A stretch of DNA of 64,000 nucleotides from Lepidodermella squamata. Taxonomy: Eukaryota; Gastrotricha. The notes beneath the pieces were generated by a model that searched no databases, was not told where the DNA came from, and saw nothing but the letters and a program-made list of their open reading frames with translations. Position 1 is the stretch's first letter. Each line of letters opens with the position of its first letter. A program made the translations under genes and the position numbers. This document shows, one piece after another, positions 10,198 to 21,967 of the stretch. The DNA lies in assembly GCA_047495785.1 (NCBI GenBank), contig JBLDXI010000066.1, positions 496,001-560,000 on the forward strand, given 5' to 3'.

Positions 10198-11164
10198 GCT
10201 CTTGGGGGTCTCAACTTTCACTTGAAACTTCACTTAACTTCCATTCACGTAAATTGATTGGTTCTTCCTGTTTCCTACTCGAACACAGATGAGGGACAAT
10301 ATTCAAGATTACCGCTTTGGACCCAGCAAACCAGAGGTTAATAATATATGCGAGCGAAGCGAAGCGAGCTTTAGCTAACGGTATTTTACTGAAATTTTGG
10401 TTGAAAATAGTCTAAAATAGGCTGATTTTCGCGTCATGATCGAAGCAAACGGGTAGCCGGTAGTCCGCCGCATTCCAACCATCTTTCGAGAAAAGCTTTC
10501 CAGTCGCGATGAACTGCTCTGCCGAGTTTGTGGAGCACTGCGCTACGAGATGTTATCAAAGTTTTTATGATCTCAGTTGGTCTTTTATGTGGCTTAAATA
10601 TTACGTTTGAGTCTCATCCTGGCACATTCAAACTTCATTCAATCTGAATTTCCCGAAGTAGTTTTGTTTCATCGCTCAACCGTCAACTGGTATTCGGCGG
10701 ATTTGACCTCTTTGCATAAATGACACCCTAATGTCTTTCAAACACTATCTGATAGGAAGATCCTCAGAGGAATTAATGACGAACAAAAATAAGAAGAAAA
10801 GTGGATTGCTGCTGTAGTCTGCATTGTTATAAGCTATTGTAGAGCTATTGTTATAAGCTCTCCGCTGCCACCTACTTCACCCGCTCACTCAGTACTGGCG
10901 TTTCTCAGCTAGGCTTCGTCATTCTTGTGTAAACGGAAGAACTACTCTTTCTATTGTTCCAGCTGCTTCGCCGATGTGAATCGGTAGGTCGGAGCTCGAT
11001 TTCGCTTGTTTCTAATTGCCAGCTATGTTTTAAAACTAGAAAAAACGGCATCAGAGGAATTATGATGCGTTCACCTGAGATAACCCCAAAAAACCGACTT
11101 TGCATTAGAATATGTGATGAGCTTATTGCGCAACGAAATATCAATTGATGCGATATGCGATAAA
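10198..11164. other. Intergenic with dispersed motif, no gene
   Basis: It contains the longest copy of the GCGAGCGAAGCGAAGCGAGC motif (about 10349) and fragments similar to the duplicated leader-gene flanks (10860-10920). No gene is accepted here. Confidence 0.4.
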
Positions 11165-11345
11165 AAACTACATTTGTATGGTATGACATGAGTAAAACGT
11201 TTATATCTGTACGGAGCCGACCGAGATTTACGAATCGTAACGAGCCGGAGGCGAGTTGCGATGAGTAAATCGAGTGCGGCGAGTTCAGATATGAACGATT
11301 TACGAATGTTATACCGTAAAATATCGAATTGTCATAGCGACTCGA
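11165..11345 (+). mobile_element. Palindromic MITE, copy 1 (partner inverted at 28870-29040)
   Basis: The segment beginning GTATGACATGAGTAAAACG and containing GAGCCGGAGGCGAGTTGC and TCAGATATGAACGATTTACG recurs in inverted orientation at about 28870-29040. Its own two ends are mutually complementary (AACGTT-ATATCTG against CAGATATGAACG). Confidence 0.6.
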
Positions 11346-11399
11346 CCTATATTTTTGACGACAATTCTATATTTGTTAACACCTTAACTGCCAAAAATA

Positions 11400-12775
11400 T
11401 ACAGTGCGTTCACTAACTAATATGCCGGTTATTTTTAGAAACAATGAATGACACGCACTTCGTCATAGCGACGTTAGCAATTAATGTTTATGAATGGCTA
11501 GTTTTATATCGTCAAGTAAACCGATTTGTATACACTGAATGAAATACCATTTCATAGCCTTATTATTATCACTTGCTACTTGCTACCACTACTATCACTC
11601 CCAATTTAACAGCCACTTTAGTTCAATAAAATTTTAGGAGTTTTCTCGTAAAACCAGTAACACCAGGAAAGTTTTACACGTCATTTCGGTAAAATCACTT
11701 CCATTTTTAATCAGTTAACCATGTCTTGCCCCTGATTCTTTGGTGCTCAATATCTGGTTAAGATATTACTAGTTACTAAGCAGTCTTTTGACGTAAGAAA
11801 GCGGACGTCATCTCGTTACAACATTTAGTTCTGGATCACCTGAGGCGAGGATCTTAGCGCCTGCAGGCATCCGGCGATGGCCATTTTTACTCTAATAATA
11901 GCTAATGGCACATTTTGCAAATGGTTCATTCGATTTGATATTTGCGGGCGAGACTGAAAAGTCTCATTAATAGAGTGAAACTGCGCAATAAAACGCAAAA
12001 GCTAACCAACAGTCGCCGAACGTATTCACAGTATTCACAGAATTAAAATAATCGCGTGTTTCAAAAGTGTTGATGACCTCACTGAGTTTTTTCGTGCTTT
12101 TTTATTAATATTTCCATATTAGTCGCGTGCGGATAAAGGTCACGTTTAAATTCGAAAGGTAAAATACTATATAGTCTTGCAACCAGAGCATTCAGCCCAG
12201 TTGATCCCAAGGCAGTTTTTCATGTAAAGAAACGAGATTTCCCTTTTTTCTCCTCCAAGAAGGAGGCGCGAAAGCTTAAAATCTTCAATAATAACGACGT
12301 TTCCGAAGGTAGTCTTTCCGGGCCGAGAAGGCGTGAGGGCATTCAAAGGATAGACATCGCGTTTCTATCAGCTTTAAGAGAAAAACTTGCATTACCTGGG
12401 CCACTTATTCATCTATATATAAAATCATTTCGAAAAATAATCCTCAGTCATTTGGAATTTTCAAGTATCACATTAATTTTCAGAATTTTCGATTAATAAG
12501 ATAAAAAAACTGCCATTTTCGTAGAAAGATATTTTCAAGGTAAAAAAAGTCGCCAAAGCATCACCTGCGAAGAAATAGATAAAGAGGCGATAAAATTCAA
12601 TTGACGTAAATACTAACGTACGCTATAAGCGATAAAATCAGAAAATACGTGCGCAATTATCGGTAATAAACGCGAGCCCACTATCTACACGTAAATCGGT
12701 CGCAATTGGCAGTAAAACTGTGCTATATATAGCATTCTAAAAATAGCCGGCATATTAGTTAGTGAACGCACTGTA
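11400..12775. mobile_element. Tc1/mariner-like non-autonomous or decayed element (1372 bp)
   Basis: Terminal inverted repeats of about 40 bp start CAGTGCGTTCACTAACTAAT at 11402 and end at 12773. A TA dinucleotide flanks each side, as in Tc1/mariner insertions. The interior has no intact ORF and no transposase motif that I can recognise. Immediately downstream (12783-12805) is GACCATTAGGCGGGA, which matches the 3' end of the repeat gene at 1835, so it may have landed in a decayed copy of that gene. Confidence 0.8.
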
Positions 12776-14582
12776 CGTATCACTGACCATTAGGCGGGAC
12801 TCTGTAATCGCCCAATGATCCAAGCGTCCAAACGCAATTCATTGGCAATGAACTATATGAAATAAACTCAATAAGCATGTTGACCCTTTCATGGCGGAAT
12901 TAGTTATCTGTGGGAGAAACCATATTTGACACCAGTTCTAAGGGTTTTAGAGGGCCCTGATCACGATTTTGAAACCCGTTTATCTCTATCTATCACCGTT
13001 AAGGCTGTACACTGGCCGAAATCGCCCTATCGGCCCTGCTGATTTCAGCCGATTTTTCAAACACCCTAGTTTCTGTCTTAGATGCTTAGAACATTGGATT
13101 TTCAGACTCAAAATTGCTCTCGTGGAAGTCCTTAACGATTCCCTTTACTGACATTGTCAAAAGGAACCCGTTAAAGCCAGTTTCAAAAATCAGTGTTGAA
13201 ATCAGTATTCAGCTTTTTCATCTTTTTCATGCGCAGCTGTTTTAGAGCACAAATATCACGCCTTCGTCTGCATAAGTCCTGGCGGATAGGACGATTTCGG
13301 CAGGTTTGTTTAAATTTCAATAGCGTCGTCATTCTTAATTTTCAACTCGAAATAATTGACACAGAGGTCAATGAGACTAAGCGCACACCGTGGTATTTTT
13401 TGCTCGATCAAAAAACGAACAGAGACCTTCAAAAAAATCGAAATTTCAATATCAGGTTGACTATTTTCAAAATGCTACCATGTCCGAACCCTGCCAGATA
13501 CATGTGCCTTCGTTTCTAAACCTTGTAGCCAACACCGAAAAGTAGTATTCCTCAAAAGGGTCATCAAGAATTCATCAAATTCGAATTTCTGTGAATTTTC
13601 CGAAGTCGAAATTCCGAAATCGTCCTTCCCGCCGTGAAAGGGTTAACAGGTCACCATGTGCGCCTACCAAATGCATGTAAAATCGACCAATTTTCAAATC
13701 AATTTTTAAAAAACTTCATTTTTTCTGAATTTTTGATAAAGTTTATCCTAGTACAACTTTTAGCGCTCTTTCGAACGAGGCAAGGCTCGTCATCTTGTGT
13801 CCTTCACAAGGTCATCTAGATATTCGCTAAGTTGGTCACAAAATCCCGAAGATCGAAATTTGTCGATTATGTCGGGGCGGAAAGAATTGTCAAAATTAGA
13901 TCGGAAAATTTCAGAAACAATATTTTCTTTACCAGGATGGGCTAAGCTGTCGAAATATTCAACTTTTATCCTCATCCGATATCCGATTTTTTGGGAACTT
14001 TCTAGGTTTTGCATGGGCATGTCGAAATTAATGCTTTGAACTTTGAAACGATTTCGCTTTCCTGTGTGACTGTAGATCTCGGCAATCATAAGAAATTAAC
14101 TCCTGGCTTGGCTGTGACACCAAACCTTTTCCAATCCTTTACGGCTTTTCGCAGTCCGCATTAGAGCTGTCGCGGTTGAAATAATCAGTCCTCCGGTTAA
14201 CCCGGTTAGGTTACTCGCATTTTTAATTTTAACCCGGTTAACTTCTTAACCATACAACAAATCTTGCCTGCAAAAAAAGTTACTCAGGAAACATTGCTCA
14301 TTTTGAACGATTCCCAATGATCAATGATTATAAACCCCAGAAATAGGCTTATTTCGTGCTTAACGTAGTTATATCCGGCTTCAAAAAAGTGCGTCTCAAA
14401 TAAAGGACGGTAGGTTAAAACGGGTTAAAAACCAGATTTTCGGATTACTGTAGAGCGCGATGAGTACATTAGGAATCCGTTGAAAAGACCTTGGTTTTTA
14501 CAGCTCGTACACCCTTCACATCACGTGCCTGGCACCGATCGATCCGCCTTAATTGCCAGAATTGCGGAACTGGAGTCACGGC
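12776..14582. other. Intergenic, no supported gene
   Basis: Several short ORFs (for example 13790-14089 on the minus strand) show no domain, signal peptide or splice-supported extension. A region with repeated GGTTAACCCGGTTA-like words (14190-14430) looks like a degraded repeat. Confidence 0.4.
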
Positions 14583-15690
14583 TTGAAATGTCAAATTTTA
14601 ATGCCCTATTCCCCTAATCAACACTATTCCATCACTCTTTTGCTTAGGTTTGATGTGATAATGATATTAAAATTATCGTTTTGATGTGTACATAATCAAA
14701 TGAACATCATAATATTGCCAAAGTGCATACAGCTAGATCTAATTAAGAGAGAATTAAGCCAAGGGAATTGGAGGAATCGGCTCGAGGAAAGAAGAGGGAG
14801 CCAAGGGAAGCAGAGGAATCCGCTTGAGGAAAGGAGAAGAAACCAAGAGAAGCAGAGGAATCGGCTCGAGGAAAGGAGAGGAAACCAAGGGAATTATTCA
14901 AATATAATTATGGAGCGAAAATCCTTGGTCGGGTTCAGCAAAATAGCCTAACAATTTGTTCTAATGAGGGGTAACTGGAAACCCGCCAACATTCACCACA
15001 CCTTCTTCTCCCGCCGCTCAACAAACAGCTATCTTGTGATGTTTTATAATTGCAGTCGACTAAAGCCGACATGGTTGTTGAAGTTTTGGGAGTTCCGTCT
15101 TTTTACTGAAGACCCGTCGCTCAGTCTTTTGAAGTCCTTTCGAAACGATCGAGCGCCCATGCTAAGGTTAGTTAAGTGAACTACGATCATTTACTCTCGC
15201 GAGATCATTCGAGACTCAGTGTTCGACACAATTCTACCCAACCTATCTTACAAAATGTAACATGCTGAATAGTAAAAACAACAGTAGAGTGTTCCGGAAT
15301 TACCTTTCACCGATTAGGAGTGGTTTGACTCGACTACATGCATACATAGCATAGCCAGAGTGAAAGTATTTTTCGTGTTTCGTCTTTTCATGCTTCAATA
15401 AAATGTATTCGACAATGCCATTCAAAAATTTGAGGTAGTTCCGGCAGCTTGCACCGCTCTTTCACCGGTTAATTTGCACGGCCAATTGACGAGATCACGC
15501 TATCTTTTGCCAACAGAAGAAGTCTCTCTTAATTAGTTCTTTAATTAGTATGCACTTTGGCAATATTATGATGTTCATTTGATTATGTACACATCGAAAC
15601 GATAATTTTAATATTATCAACATCAAACCCAAGCCAAAGAGTAACGGAATAGTGTTGATATTAGAGGGGATTAAAAATTGATATGTCGAA
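14583..15690. mobile_element. Long inverted-repeat element carrying a captured repeat-gene fragment
   Basis: A left arm at about 14583-14752 and an inverted right arm at about 15519-15690 share around 165 bp (for example CATCATAATATTGCCAAAG and TGTACATAATCAAATG). Between them lies a fragment of the family-B tandem repeat in plus orientation. The layout is either a transposon with long terminal repeats that captured host DNA, or an inverted duplication next to gene B. No clear target duplication was found. Confidence 0.55.
14744..14905 (+). pseudogene. Fragment of family-B tandem repeat (EES/A-A-R-G-K-E-R-K-P-R-E)
   Basis: In frame, the sequence encodes three diverged copies of the 14-residue repeat of the gene at 15860-16780 (for example EESARGKERKPRE). 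It has a TGA in the second unit (CGA to TGA), no leader exon and a stop just upstream. Confidence 0.75.
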
Positions 15691-15859
15691 TGTTTTGAAT
15701 TATAAATCATTGCTATGAATTAATCGAATGATAAGGTGAAACGAAGCAAATAAAGCCATAATTGAATATTAGCCGCAACGGATTAGCATCCATTTAAAAT
15801 CGAGCCGATTCCTCTACATCTCTCAGCTTCTCTTCTCTTCCTCGAGCCGATTCCTCTTA

Positions 15860-16780
15860 TTACTTCGGCTTTCTCTCCTTTCCTCGAGCTGCTTCCTCTG
15901 CTTCCCTTGGCTTTCTCTCCTTTCCTCGAGCTGCTTCCTCTGCTTCCCTTGGCTTCCTCTCCCTTCCTCGAGCTGCTTCCTCTGCTTCCCTAGGCTTTCT
16001 CTCCTTTCCTCGAGCCGATTCCTCCAATTCACTAGGCTTCCTCTCCTTTCCTCGAGCTGCTTCCTCTGCTTCCCTTGGCTTCCTCTCCTTTCCTCGAGCT
16101 GCTTCCTCTGCTTCCCTTGGCTTCCTCTCCCTTCCTCGAGCTGCTTCCTCTGCTTCCCTAGGCTTTCTCTCCTTTCCTCGAGCCGATTCCTCCAATTGCC
16201 TAGGCTTCCTCTCCTTTCCTCTAGCTGCTTCCTCTGCTTCCCGTGGCTTCCTCTCCTTTCCTCGAGCCGATTCCTCTGCTTCCCTTGGCTTTCTCTCCTT
16301 TCCTCTAGCTGCTTCCTCTGCTTCCCGTGGCTTCCTCTCCTTTCCTCGAGCAGCTTCTTCTGCTTCCCTAGGCTTCCTCTCCTTTCCTCGAGCCGATTCC
16401 TCTGCTTCCCTTGGCTTTCTCTCCTTTCCTCTAGCTGCTTCCTCTGCTTCCCTAGGCTTCCTCTCCTTTCCTCTAGCTGCTTCCTCTGCTTCCCGTGGCT
16501 TCCTCTCCTTTCCTCGAGCAGCTTCCTCTGCTTCCCTAGGCTTCCTCTCCTTTCCTCTAGCTGCTTCCTCTGCTTCCCTAGGCTTCCTCTCCTTTCCTCG
16601 AGCTGCTTCCTCTGCTTCTCTTGGTTTCCTCTCCTTTCCTCGAGCCAATTCCTCTGCCTCTCTTGCCATGTCGCAAATTACGGCAGCGATCTTTATTGAA
16701 GAATAATTCATTGATGTGTATGTCAAGTATTAGAAATATTCGAAACATACCAAGCACGCCAACAGTAGATAACGGATCAT
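15860..16780 (-). CDS. Secreted highly charged tandem-repeat proprotein, leader-exon family member B (286 aa)
   Basis: Exon 1 (16780-16751) encodes MIRYLLLACL; exon 2 (16690-15860) starts IAAVICDMAREAEELARG. They join in phase 0 across a 60-bp intron. After the signal peptide the protein is almost entirely a 14-residue unit, GKERKPREAEEAAR, repeated about 19 times with S/A, K/R and L/A variants, giving alternating basic and acidic blocks. Each unit ends in EEAAR or EESAR, the same Glu-rich Arg-terminated motif seen in the 29-residue repeats of gene A. The plus strand is also open here but is a codon shadow. Cleavage into short GKERKPR-type peptides, or a charged coiled or disordered secreted polymer, are both possible. 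The 3' UTR runs into the inverted-repeat element. Confidence 0.7.
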
Positions 16781-17524
16781 TTTTTACTGAAATTGATGAT
16801 GAATTGTGAAACGAAAAAGAACGAAATGCCACGATGATGCTGCACACTTTTATTTTCTTGCTACCGGATGCTCATGTGACTCGTCTCATATAGTTCACCT
16901 GCTCGTATAGAATGTTCGTCATTCTTGCGCGAACCAAAAAATAATCTACATATTGTTCTGCCAGCTTGCATGAAAATTGTCAATAGCACATTCATTAAGT
17001 GCAATAATATGAACTGAAAAAATGACAAAAACGACGTCGTTTTTTATTATTTTGACGGCTGTGTTTCGACCAAGGTTCATCCTTGTGAATTGAAAGATTA
17101 TGAACAATTTCTGCGAAAAATGAAGCTAGTTCGGCTTAGAAGTAGCTTGGAAATTGGGAGCTCAGGCCCTGTTCTTTTCGCATGGTCGTTACTTTCATTA
17201 GACTTATATGTGCTAACCGGAGCATTGCCTCAACAATCCAATCTCAATTTTGATTCTAAGTGATAATTAAAAAAAAACATTGACAAAAATCAACAGCTCC
17301 CTCGCCGCTACTTACCGCTTAAAGAATGATGATAAATTCTGGATTTGAAACCGAAATCGCAAAGCGCAGGTTCATATGGATCCTCGATCGAAGCAGCAAT
17401 GTTCCTGTTCTAATGTCCATCGGCCTCCGCTAATCATTGAATAATAGATGGTGACGCAAAATCAAACAAGAGAACCAAAATTCAGCTATCAGCTTGGAAA
17501 ATTCATAAACACTAATAGCAAGTT
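16781..17524. other. Shared 5' flanks of leader-gene B and of the type I membrane pseudogene
   Basis: The first part (16800-16940) matches 31100-31240. The second part (17390-17524) matches 31710-31839 and 27080-27192. No gene lies between them, and the paired matches show that a block of several kb was duplicated. Confidence 0.55.
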
Positions 17525-18188
17525 ATGAAATCAATTCTACTTCTTAGCAGGACAGCTGACTCGCTTCTACAGTCCGCCAGTTTCTGGCAACATAGCGATC
17601 CGGACAAGATTTCAGGTACATTTTGTTCCCAACGTTTCGAGTCTGATATTTATGTCTCTAAGTTGACGTCTCGAGACCTGAATGGTGTTTTCTGGATAAA
17701 AAATTGTCGCTCGACCGGAAAATACACTTTTGCTCGATACAATTTACGAACCTTTGGAAAGCCCTTAGATGCCAGCGCGAAAATCCGCCTTAATTTTTTC
17801 AATCCTACCCGCGAAATATTGACATTTGGCATAGAATTCTCTCTTTCGAATGATGATAGCGAGACTGCAGGTTGCGAATTAAAGGAATGCTAGGGTGTCG
17901 CGGCGCCCCATCTCTCAGCTCTGGGACCCTAAACATAGGAAGGCTCAACAAACCAGAGGGGGGGCCCTTTGGTTTATTCGGCTGGGTGCTAGAAACCTGC
18001 TAGAAAACAACCCAGCTACCGGATCCTACTTCGCACACTGCGAGACTGCATGCGATTTCATGAAAACCATGTCTCCTGGAGCGATTTTCGCCGTTGTTCT
18101 CGGTTCTATCCTAGCGTTGCTGGGGGTGGCGAAACTGCTCATTGGAATTTGCAGTCGTAACAAACAAGATTACAAACCGTATTTGTGA
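17525..18188 (+). pseudogene. Type I membrane protein family, pseudogene 1
   Basis: The copy aligns with the intact gene at 31840-32474. The signal exon (MKSILLLSRTADSLLQ), the intron position and the V-D-V-S-R-P start of exon 2 are kept. Two lesions break it. An internal deletion after the CSIQFT segment shifts the frame. A 170-bp insertion at 17870-18039, flanked by an 11-bp direct repeat GCGAGACTGCA, separates the ectodomain from the TM segment (SPGAIFAVVLGSILALL) and tail. Confidence 0.8.
17859..18050. mobile_element. 170-bp insertion with 11-bp target duplication
   Basis: GCGAGACTGCA at 17859-17869 is repeated at 18040-18050. The insert begins GGTTGCGAATTAAAGG and has no clear terminal inverted repeat. 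The length of the duplication suggests retroposition, but no A-rich tail is visible, so the class is unknown. Confidence 0.6.
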
Positions 18189-18763
18189 AATTTTTGAAAA
18201 TTGATAAATTTCAATATTGAAGAATTTTTCTGTAAGTAAAAAAATATCCCGTTCTGTAGCTTTGCGTCTTTTGCTTTCATCATTCAAGTAACAGACTCGG
18301 CAATACCAAAGCCTACAATTGCGTATTAATGGATTGTTCTTTACTTATGCGAACCACGTAGGAATATCATTTGATGCCCCATCGTAAAATTTGATGAAAA
18401 ACACCTGAAAAAATACTACACACACTCATAAATTCAGCGCGCACGAGAAAATTCTACGTCCATATGTTTGCATAACACAAGAAATAAGTTGAATTCACTT
18501 TCAAACCCATGAATTTGGGGAAAAAATTGAGCCCTAAATGGGAGGCCTGAAATACAACGACTTCGACCGGAAATAACGCTTATCACTAAAGCTTATACAT
18601 CGTGTGCTTAAGTTTCATTCTCTTTCATAAAAGCTTGTAATTCATGGGGTAGATTTTCATGCTTTTATTGCATGTTTTATAACTTTAATTCCTCAAATCA
18701 TCAAGCTAATGACGTTTTCTTCATGGTGACAGGCCTGAAAAACGTTCAGTTTTCAAATGGCTT
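18189..18763. other. Duplicated 3' flank, no gene
   Basis: Sequence up to about 18440 closely matches the 3' flank of the gene at 31840-32474 (GCGAACCACGTAGG-ATATCATTTGATGCCCC). The rest is AT-rich and has no feature. Confidence 0.5.
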
Positions 18764-18770
18764 GTGCTAA

Positions 18771-19200
18771 TTGACATGCCTATTGTCACCAATAAGCCGA
18801 AGAATTGTATCAGAGTTCTTCATGAGATTTTCAACCTGCGAGTTAAGCTATTGCCTGAATTTACAATATCGCGGAAACTTACCGAAGGTTGGGACCAAGA
18901 AACTGAAGCTAGATCTTATCAACCGCCAGTTCGTCGTCTACAAGTTGAAATGTGGCCAGTGTGACGCTGGAATGACGGCCGGAATGACGGAGAAGCACCT
19001 TCAAGAGCGCGCTGAAAAACATTGGCTGAAGTCAGGCTCGATCGGATAGCATTTGCGCTAACATGAATAGCCTGATGGCTTCAACCTGCACGCATGTTTC
19101 AAGGTTTTACGCAGTAATGCAGTAACAGATGGGACTGTTTATTGCTTGTTGATAGAGGAAATCAAACTAACATACTCGCAATCAAACGCGCAATCAGATT
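18771..19200 (+). mobile_element. Penelope-like GIY-YIG relic
   Basis: The reading frame contains KLDLINRQFVVYKLKCGQCD followed by a degraded GIY-YIG core, HLQERAEKH and GSIG. Stop codons then interrupt HLR and the remaining C-terminal part. It matches the better preserved fragment at 5577-5915 in domain order. Confidence 0.75.
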
Positions 19201-19479
19201 ATTGAAGCTATATCAGTGCTATTCCTAATTTTGCTGTGGAATTACCATCAGGGCGGTTTTACCATGAGGTACGCACTCGAGAATTGTGCCCTGTGCCCTT
19301 GGCTCCGTAGCCGGCGACACGTCTTCCTGTCAGCTTGATTAACGGTCCCGGAAACGCCGCATTCAATGCGTGGAAGAATGATTGGTGTTGGCGGAACCCG
19401 TGCCTCTTCGCCGACAGTGAGGTGCTTGGACCGCTCGACCACTTGCTCCTCCTCATAGGACTCGCATTGTTATAGACTC

Positions 19480-19640
19480 GCTAACGGGTGCTGGCGTCAC
19501 CAGCTTTTTCACCCGCTCATTCCGCATTGATGTATGACGTATGAAGTATGACAATTTGCGTCATTTTGGCGCTCTCGCTTGCGTCTTATTGCTTTTCCAC
19601 TGGGGGAAGTGTCTCATGGTAACCAAATTTTACCATGCCC
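19480..19640. repeat. Duplicated flank, uninterrupted copy
   Basis: This is the intact counterpart of 7100-7162 plus 7713-7820 and lacks the LINE insertion. Confidence 0.6.
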
Positions 19641-19654
19641 CTCACTAGAAGCTT

Positions 19655-19795
19655 CATTACATAGAGCGAAGTACTGCTAGGGATGGTAGGGATTATCCCT
19701 GCCAGTTCCATCGGTCCGCAAGGTGAGCTCAGACAAAGACCAAAGGGGGGACCCTTATGCTGATTTTTGTTCCGCGGTTCTACTTCGCTCTACGG
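19655..19795. mobile_element. Small MITE, copy 1 (GCGAAGTA ends)
   Basis: AGAGCGAAGTACTGCTAGGG at the left and TTCTACTTCGCTCTA at the right are inverted. A second copy lies at 45571-45715 with the same internal GGGATGGTAGGGAT segment. Confidence 0.6.
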
Positions 19796-20477
19796 TCTAT
19801 GATTCGCACTATGGATCAAGAAATGTTCATAGTTGCGCCGGGTCCGTCTTGTCTTCGATTTCGCCATTTCCCTTGTTGGCGCTTGGTCGTCCATGATGTC
19901 GCCCATTACCGGCGCTTTGTCACTAATCAATTGAGTGGTTAAATGGTGACTTAATCGCATATGGGATGCTAAGCACCACAGTCATGCCAATTTGCAAACA
20001 AGCTTATCGAGCAGGATCATGAAGATTTCAGCTACACTAACTACCTCGGCGATCATGGCTAGGCTCAGGAGGGAATGGAGGCTGTTTGTCGATGAATGAG
20101 GTCAAAACCAAAATTACAGCGTTTTGGACTCAAAAGCTAAGAACAACTCTCAGGCCAGCTGCCTAATCGCACTAGCAGTGGGCGACTTTACATTAATGCC
20201 TAATAATAATAATACTTAAATTTTTTGCTATTGGATGTTCAAGAATAATATTTAAAAATTATAATTGTTATTATATTTACCACTGGTGCTAACAAACAAT
20301 TGCTTCGCATCGTCCCCCACAACCAAGCTAATTTCGGATAGAATGTATGCTCAGTTGTCGACGAGTTAAAAATAAAACTGTCCATAAACATCCTCAAGCT
20401 GCTCGATCATCCAAAGTTTCATCCAGTCATCCATCCGCTTTTCGTTTTAATTAAAATTGTCAATTAAAACCTTGGTT
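19796..20477. other. Intergenic, no gene
   Basis: It has only short ORFs and an AT-rich patch (20200-20280). I see no repeat I can place. Confidence 0.4.
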
Positions 20478-21954
20478 ATGGCTTTCAGACTGGCTGTTAT
20501 CGCGGCGACATTAGGCATTGTCGTTAGTCGTAAGTTACCGTCTCTCTAATCCTTCCAAGGCTCATGTCGATTTCGTCTTTTCAGAAACAACTGTCAGCCC
20601 TGCGAAGATTGTCGAATGCTCGACTGGAGTGAGCACGACCGACGCGTTCAATACCGACGGCATGCTGTACGATCTCAACTATCGGTATGTCTACTGCCCC
20701 GACGGCAGCTACCTGACCTCGTGGAAGCTCAAATTCACTCCGAATGCGTCTGCTTCGTCTGCCCAGTATGAATACAAGTGCTGCAAGGCGCCGTCTGTCG
20801 GAAAGTGCAGACAGGTTACGAACGACCTGACGGATGGTAATGGCTTTGCTGCTGTCTCCCTCGAAAAACAGGATATCAAGTGCAACGCGAATGAGTTTCT
20901 GAAAGGCTTCCACCTGACCACATTGTGGAGTCAGATCAGGTTCAACTATGCATGCTGCCAGGTTAGTATCGAGATCGTGTACCAAATTTACCTACGAGCT
21001 CGTCCCACTTTGGGGGAGGTTTCTGATGGCCAAGGCCTAAGAGTCCAGGAAACGTTCAGATTATCAGGCGCCATCTCACCATCTCACATGTTTATTTTTC
21101 ATTTCCAGATTGAAGGCGAATTCGATGTTATTCCCAGGGCGCTAACAACCGATTACGACAAGGAAAGTAACAAAACGACGACCTTAGACCGCCACAATCT
21201 CGCCTGCGCGGACGGTGAGCTCATGCAGAGGTGGCACCTGCAACGCGATGTAGACCAGGGTATGGTGCGCTTTGAATACACATGCGCTAAAATCAATCTG
21301 CGTGAGTTGCAATCCGCACAAGACAGGTTTAAATTGAAAAATATTGCTTCTATGTAGCTCCGAAGTGGTACGAGAAGTGCTCTAATGCCACCCTGAAAAC
21401 CAGACTGGCCGATGACCCTGATGGCAAAACGTACCAGCTCAATTTGCAGACCGTGCAATGTCCCGAGAGGAACTATATCACTTCCTTCGGACTGGCCAGG
21501 CCTAGCGCAACCACCGTCCAGTACGCGTACACGTGTTGCGCTGCCCCCATGATGCCGGTGTGCCGCGAAATCCAGAACGCTTGGACCCCTGGCTACTACG
21601 GCGACACCAACTTTCTGGACAGGCAAGCTGTCACATGCAAAGCTAACGAAGTCCTGAACCGATTTGTCCTAGTTACCGACCGTCTCACAATTGCCGAAGG
21701 TTCAATTTCCTACTACTACACCTGCTGCTCGGTGCGAATTTCAGAATTCAAACTGCTACTGTTTTAATAAAATGTGTTTACAGGTCACAGGTAAGGTCAC
21801 CACTACCAACCATGTGACTGATGAAATCGACCACAAGGGCAAAACGTTTGCTCTCGCCAACTACCGCCCGACCTGTCCCGACGGCAGGTTGCTGCAACAG
21901 TTTCAACTGAAGCGCGGTCCTGGCGGATACCTGATACGAGTACACCTGTGCTAA
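20478..21954 (+). CDS. Secreted six-module cysteine repeat protein, 3' frameshift (388 aa)
   Basis: Five exons (20478-20529, 20585-20961, 21109-21301, 21358-21731, 21784-21954) keep frame. MAFRLAVIAATLGIVVSQ is a signal peptide. Six modules of about 50-60 residues follow, each with the pattern C-x-x-[NGR]-[ES]-x-[LI] ... F/W-x-L ... Y-x-Y-x-C-C, for example CPDGSYLTSWKL then YEYKCC, CNANEFLKGFHL then FNYACC, and CKANEVLNRFVL then YYYTCC. The last module breaks after GPGGYLI: the frame continues to a stop at 21952, but a one-base shift would read the expected YEYTC ending and stop at 21965. This may be a real mutation or a sequence error. The fold is not recognised; a lectin-like or extracellular-coat role is only a guess. 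Confidence 0.65.
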
Positions 21955-21967
21955 GGTCGAGGAGTGA

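Noticed and set aside
13790-14089. Minus-strand 99-aa ORF
   Set aside because: No signal peptide, domain, splice extension or paralogue; expected by chance in DNA of this composition.
16196-16699. Plus-strand ORF rich in LPLLSSSCFLCFPW repeats
   Set aside because: Antisense shadow of repeat gene B; no family leader and an implausible hydrophobic/Cys composition.
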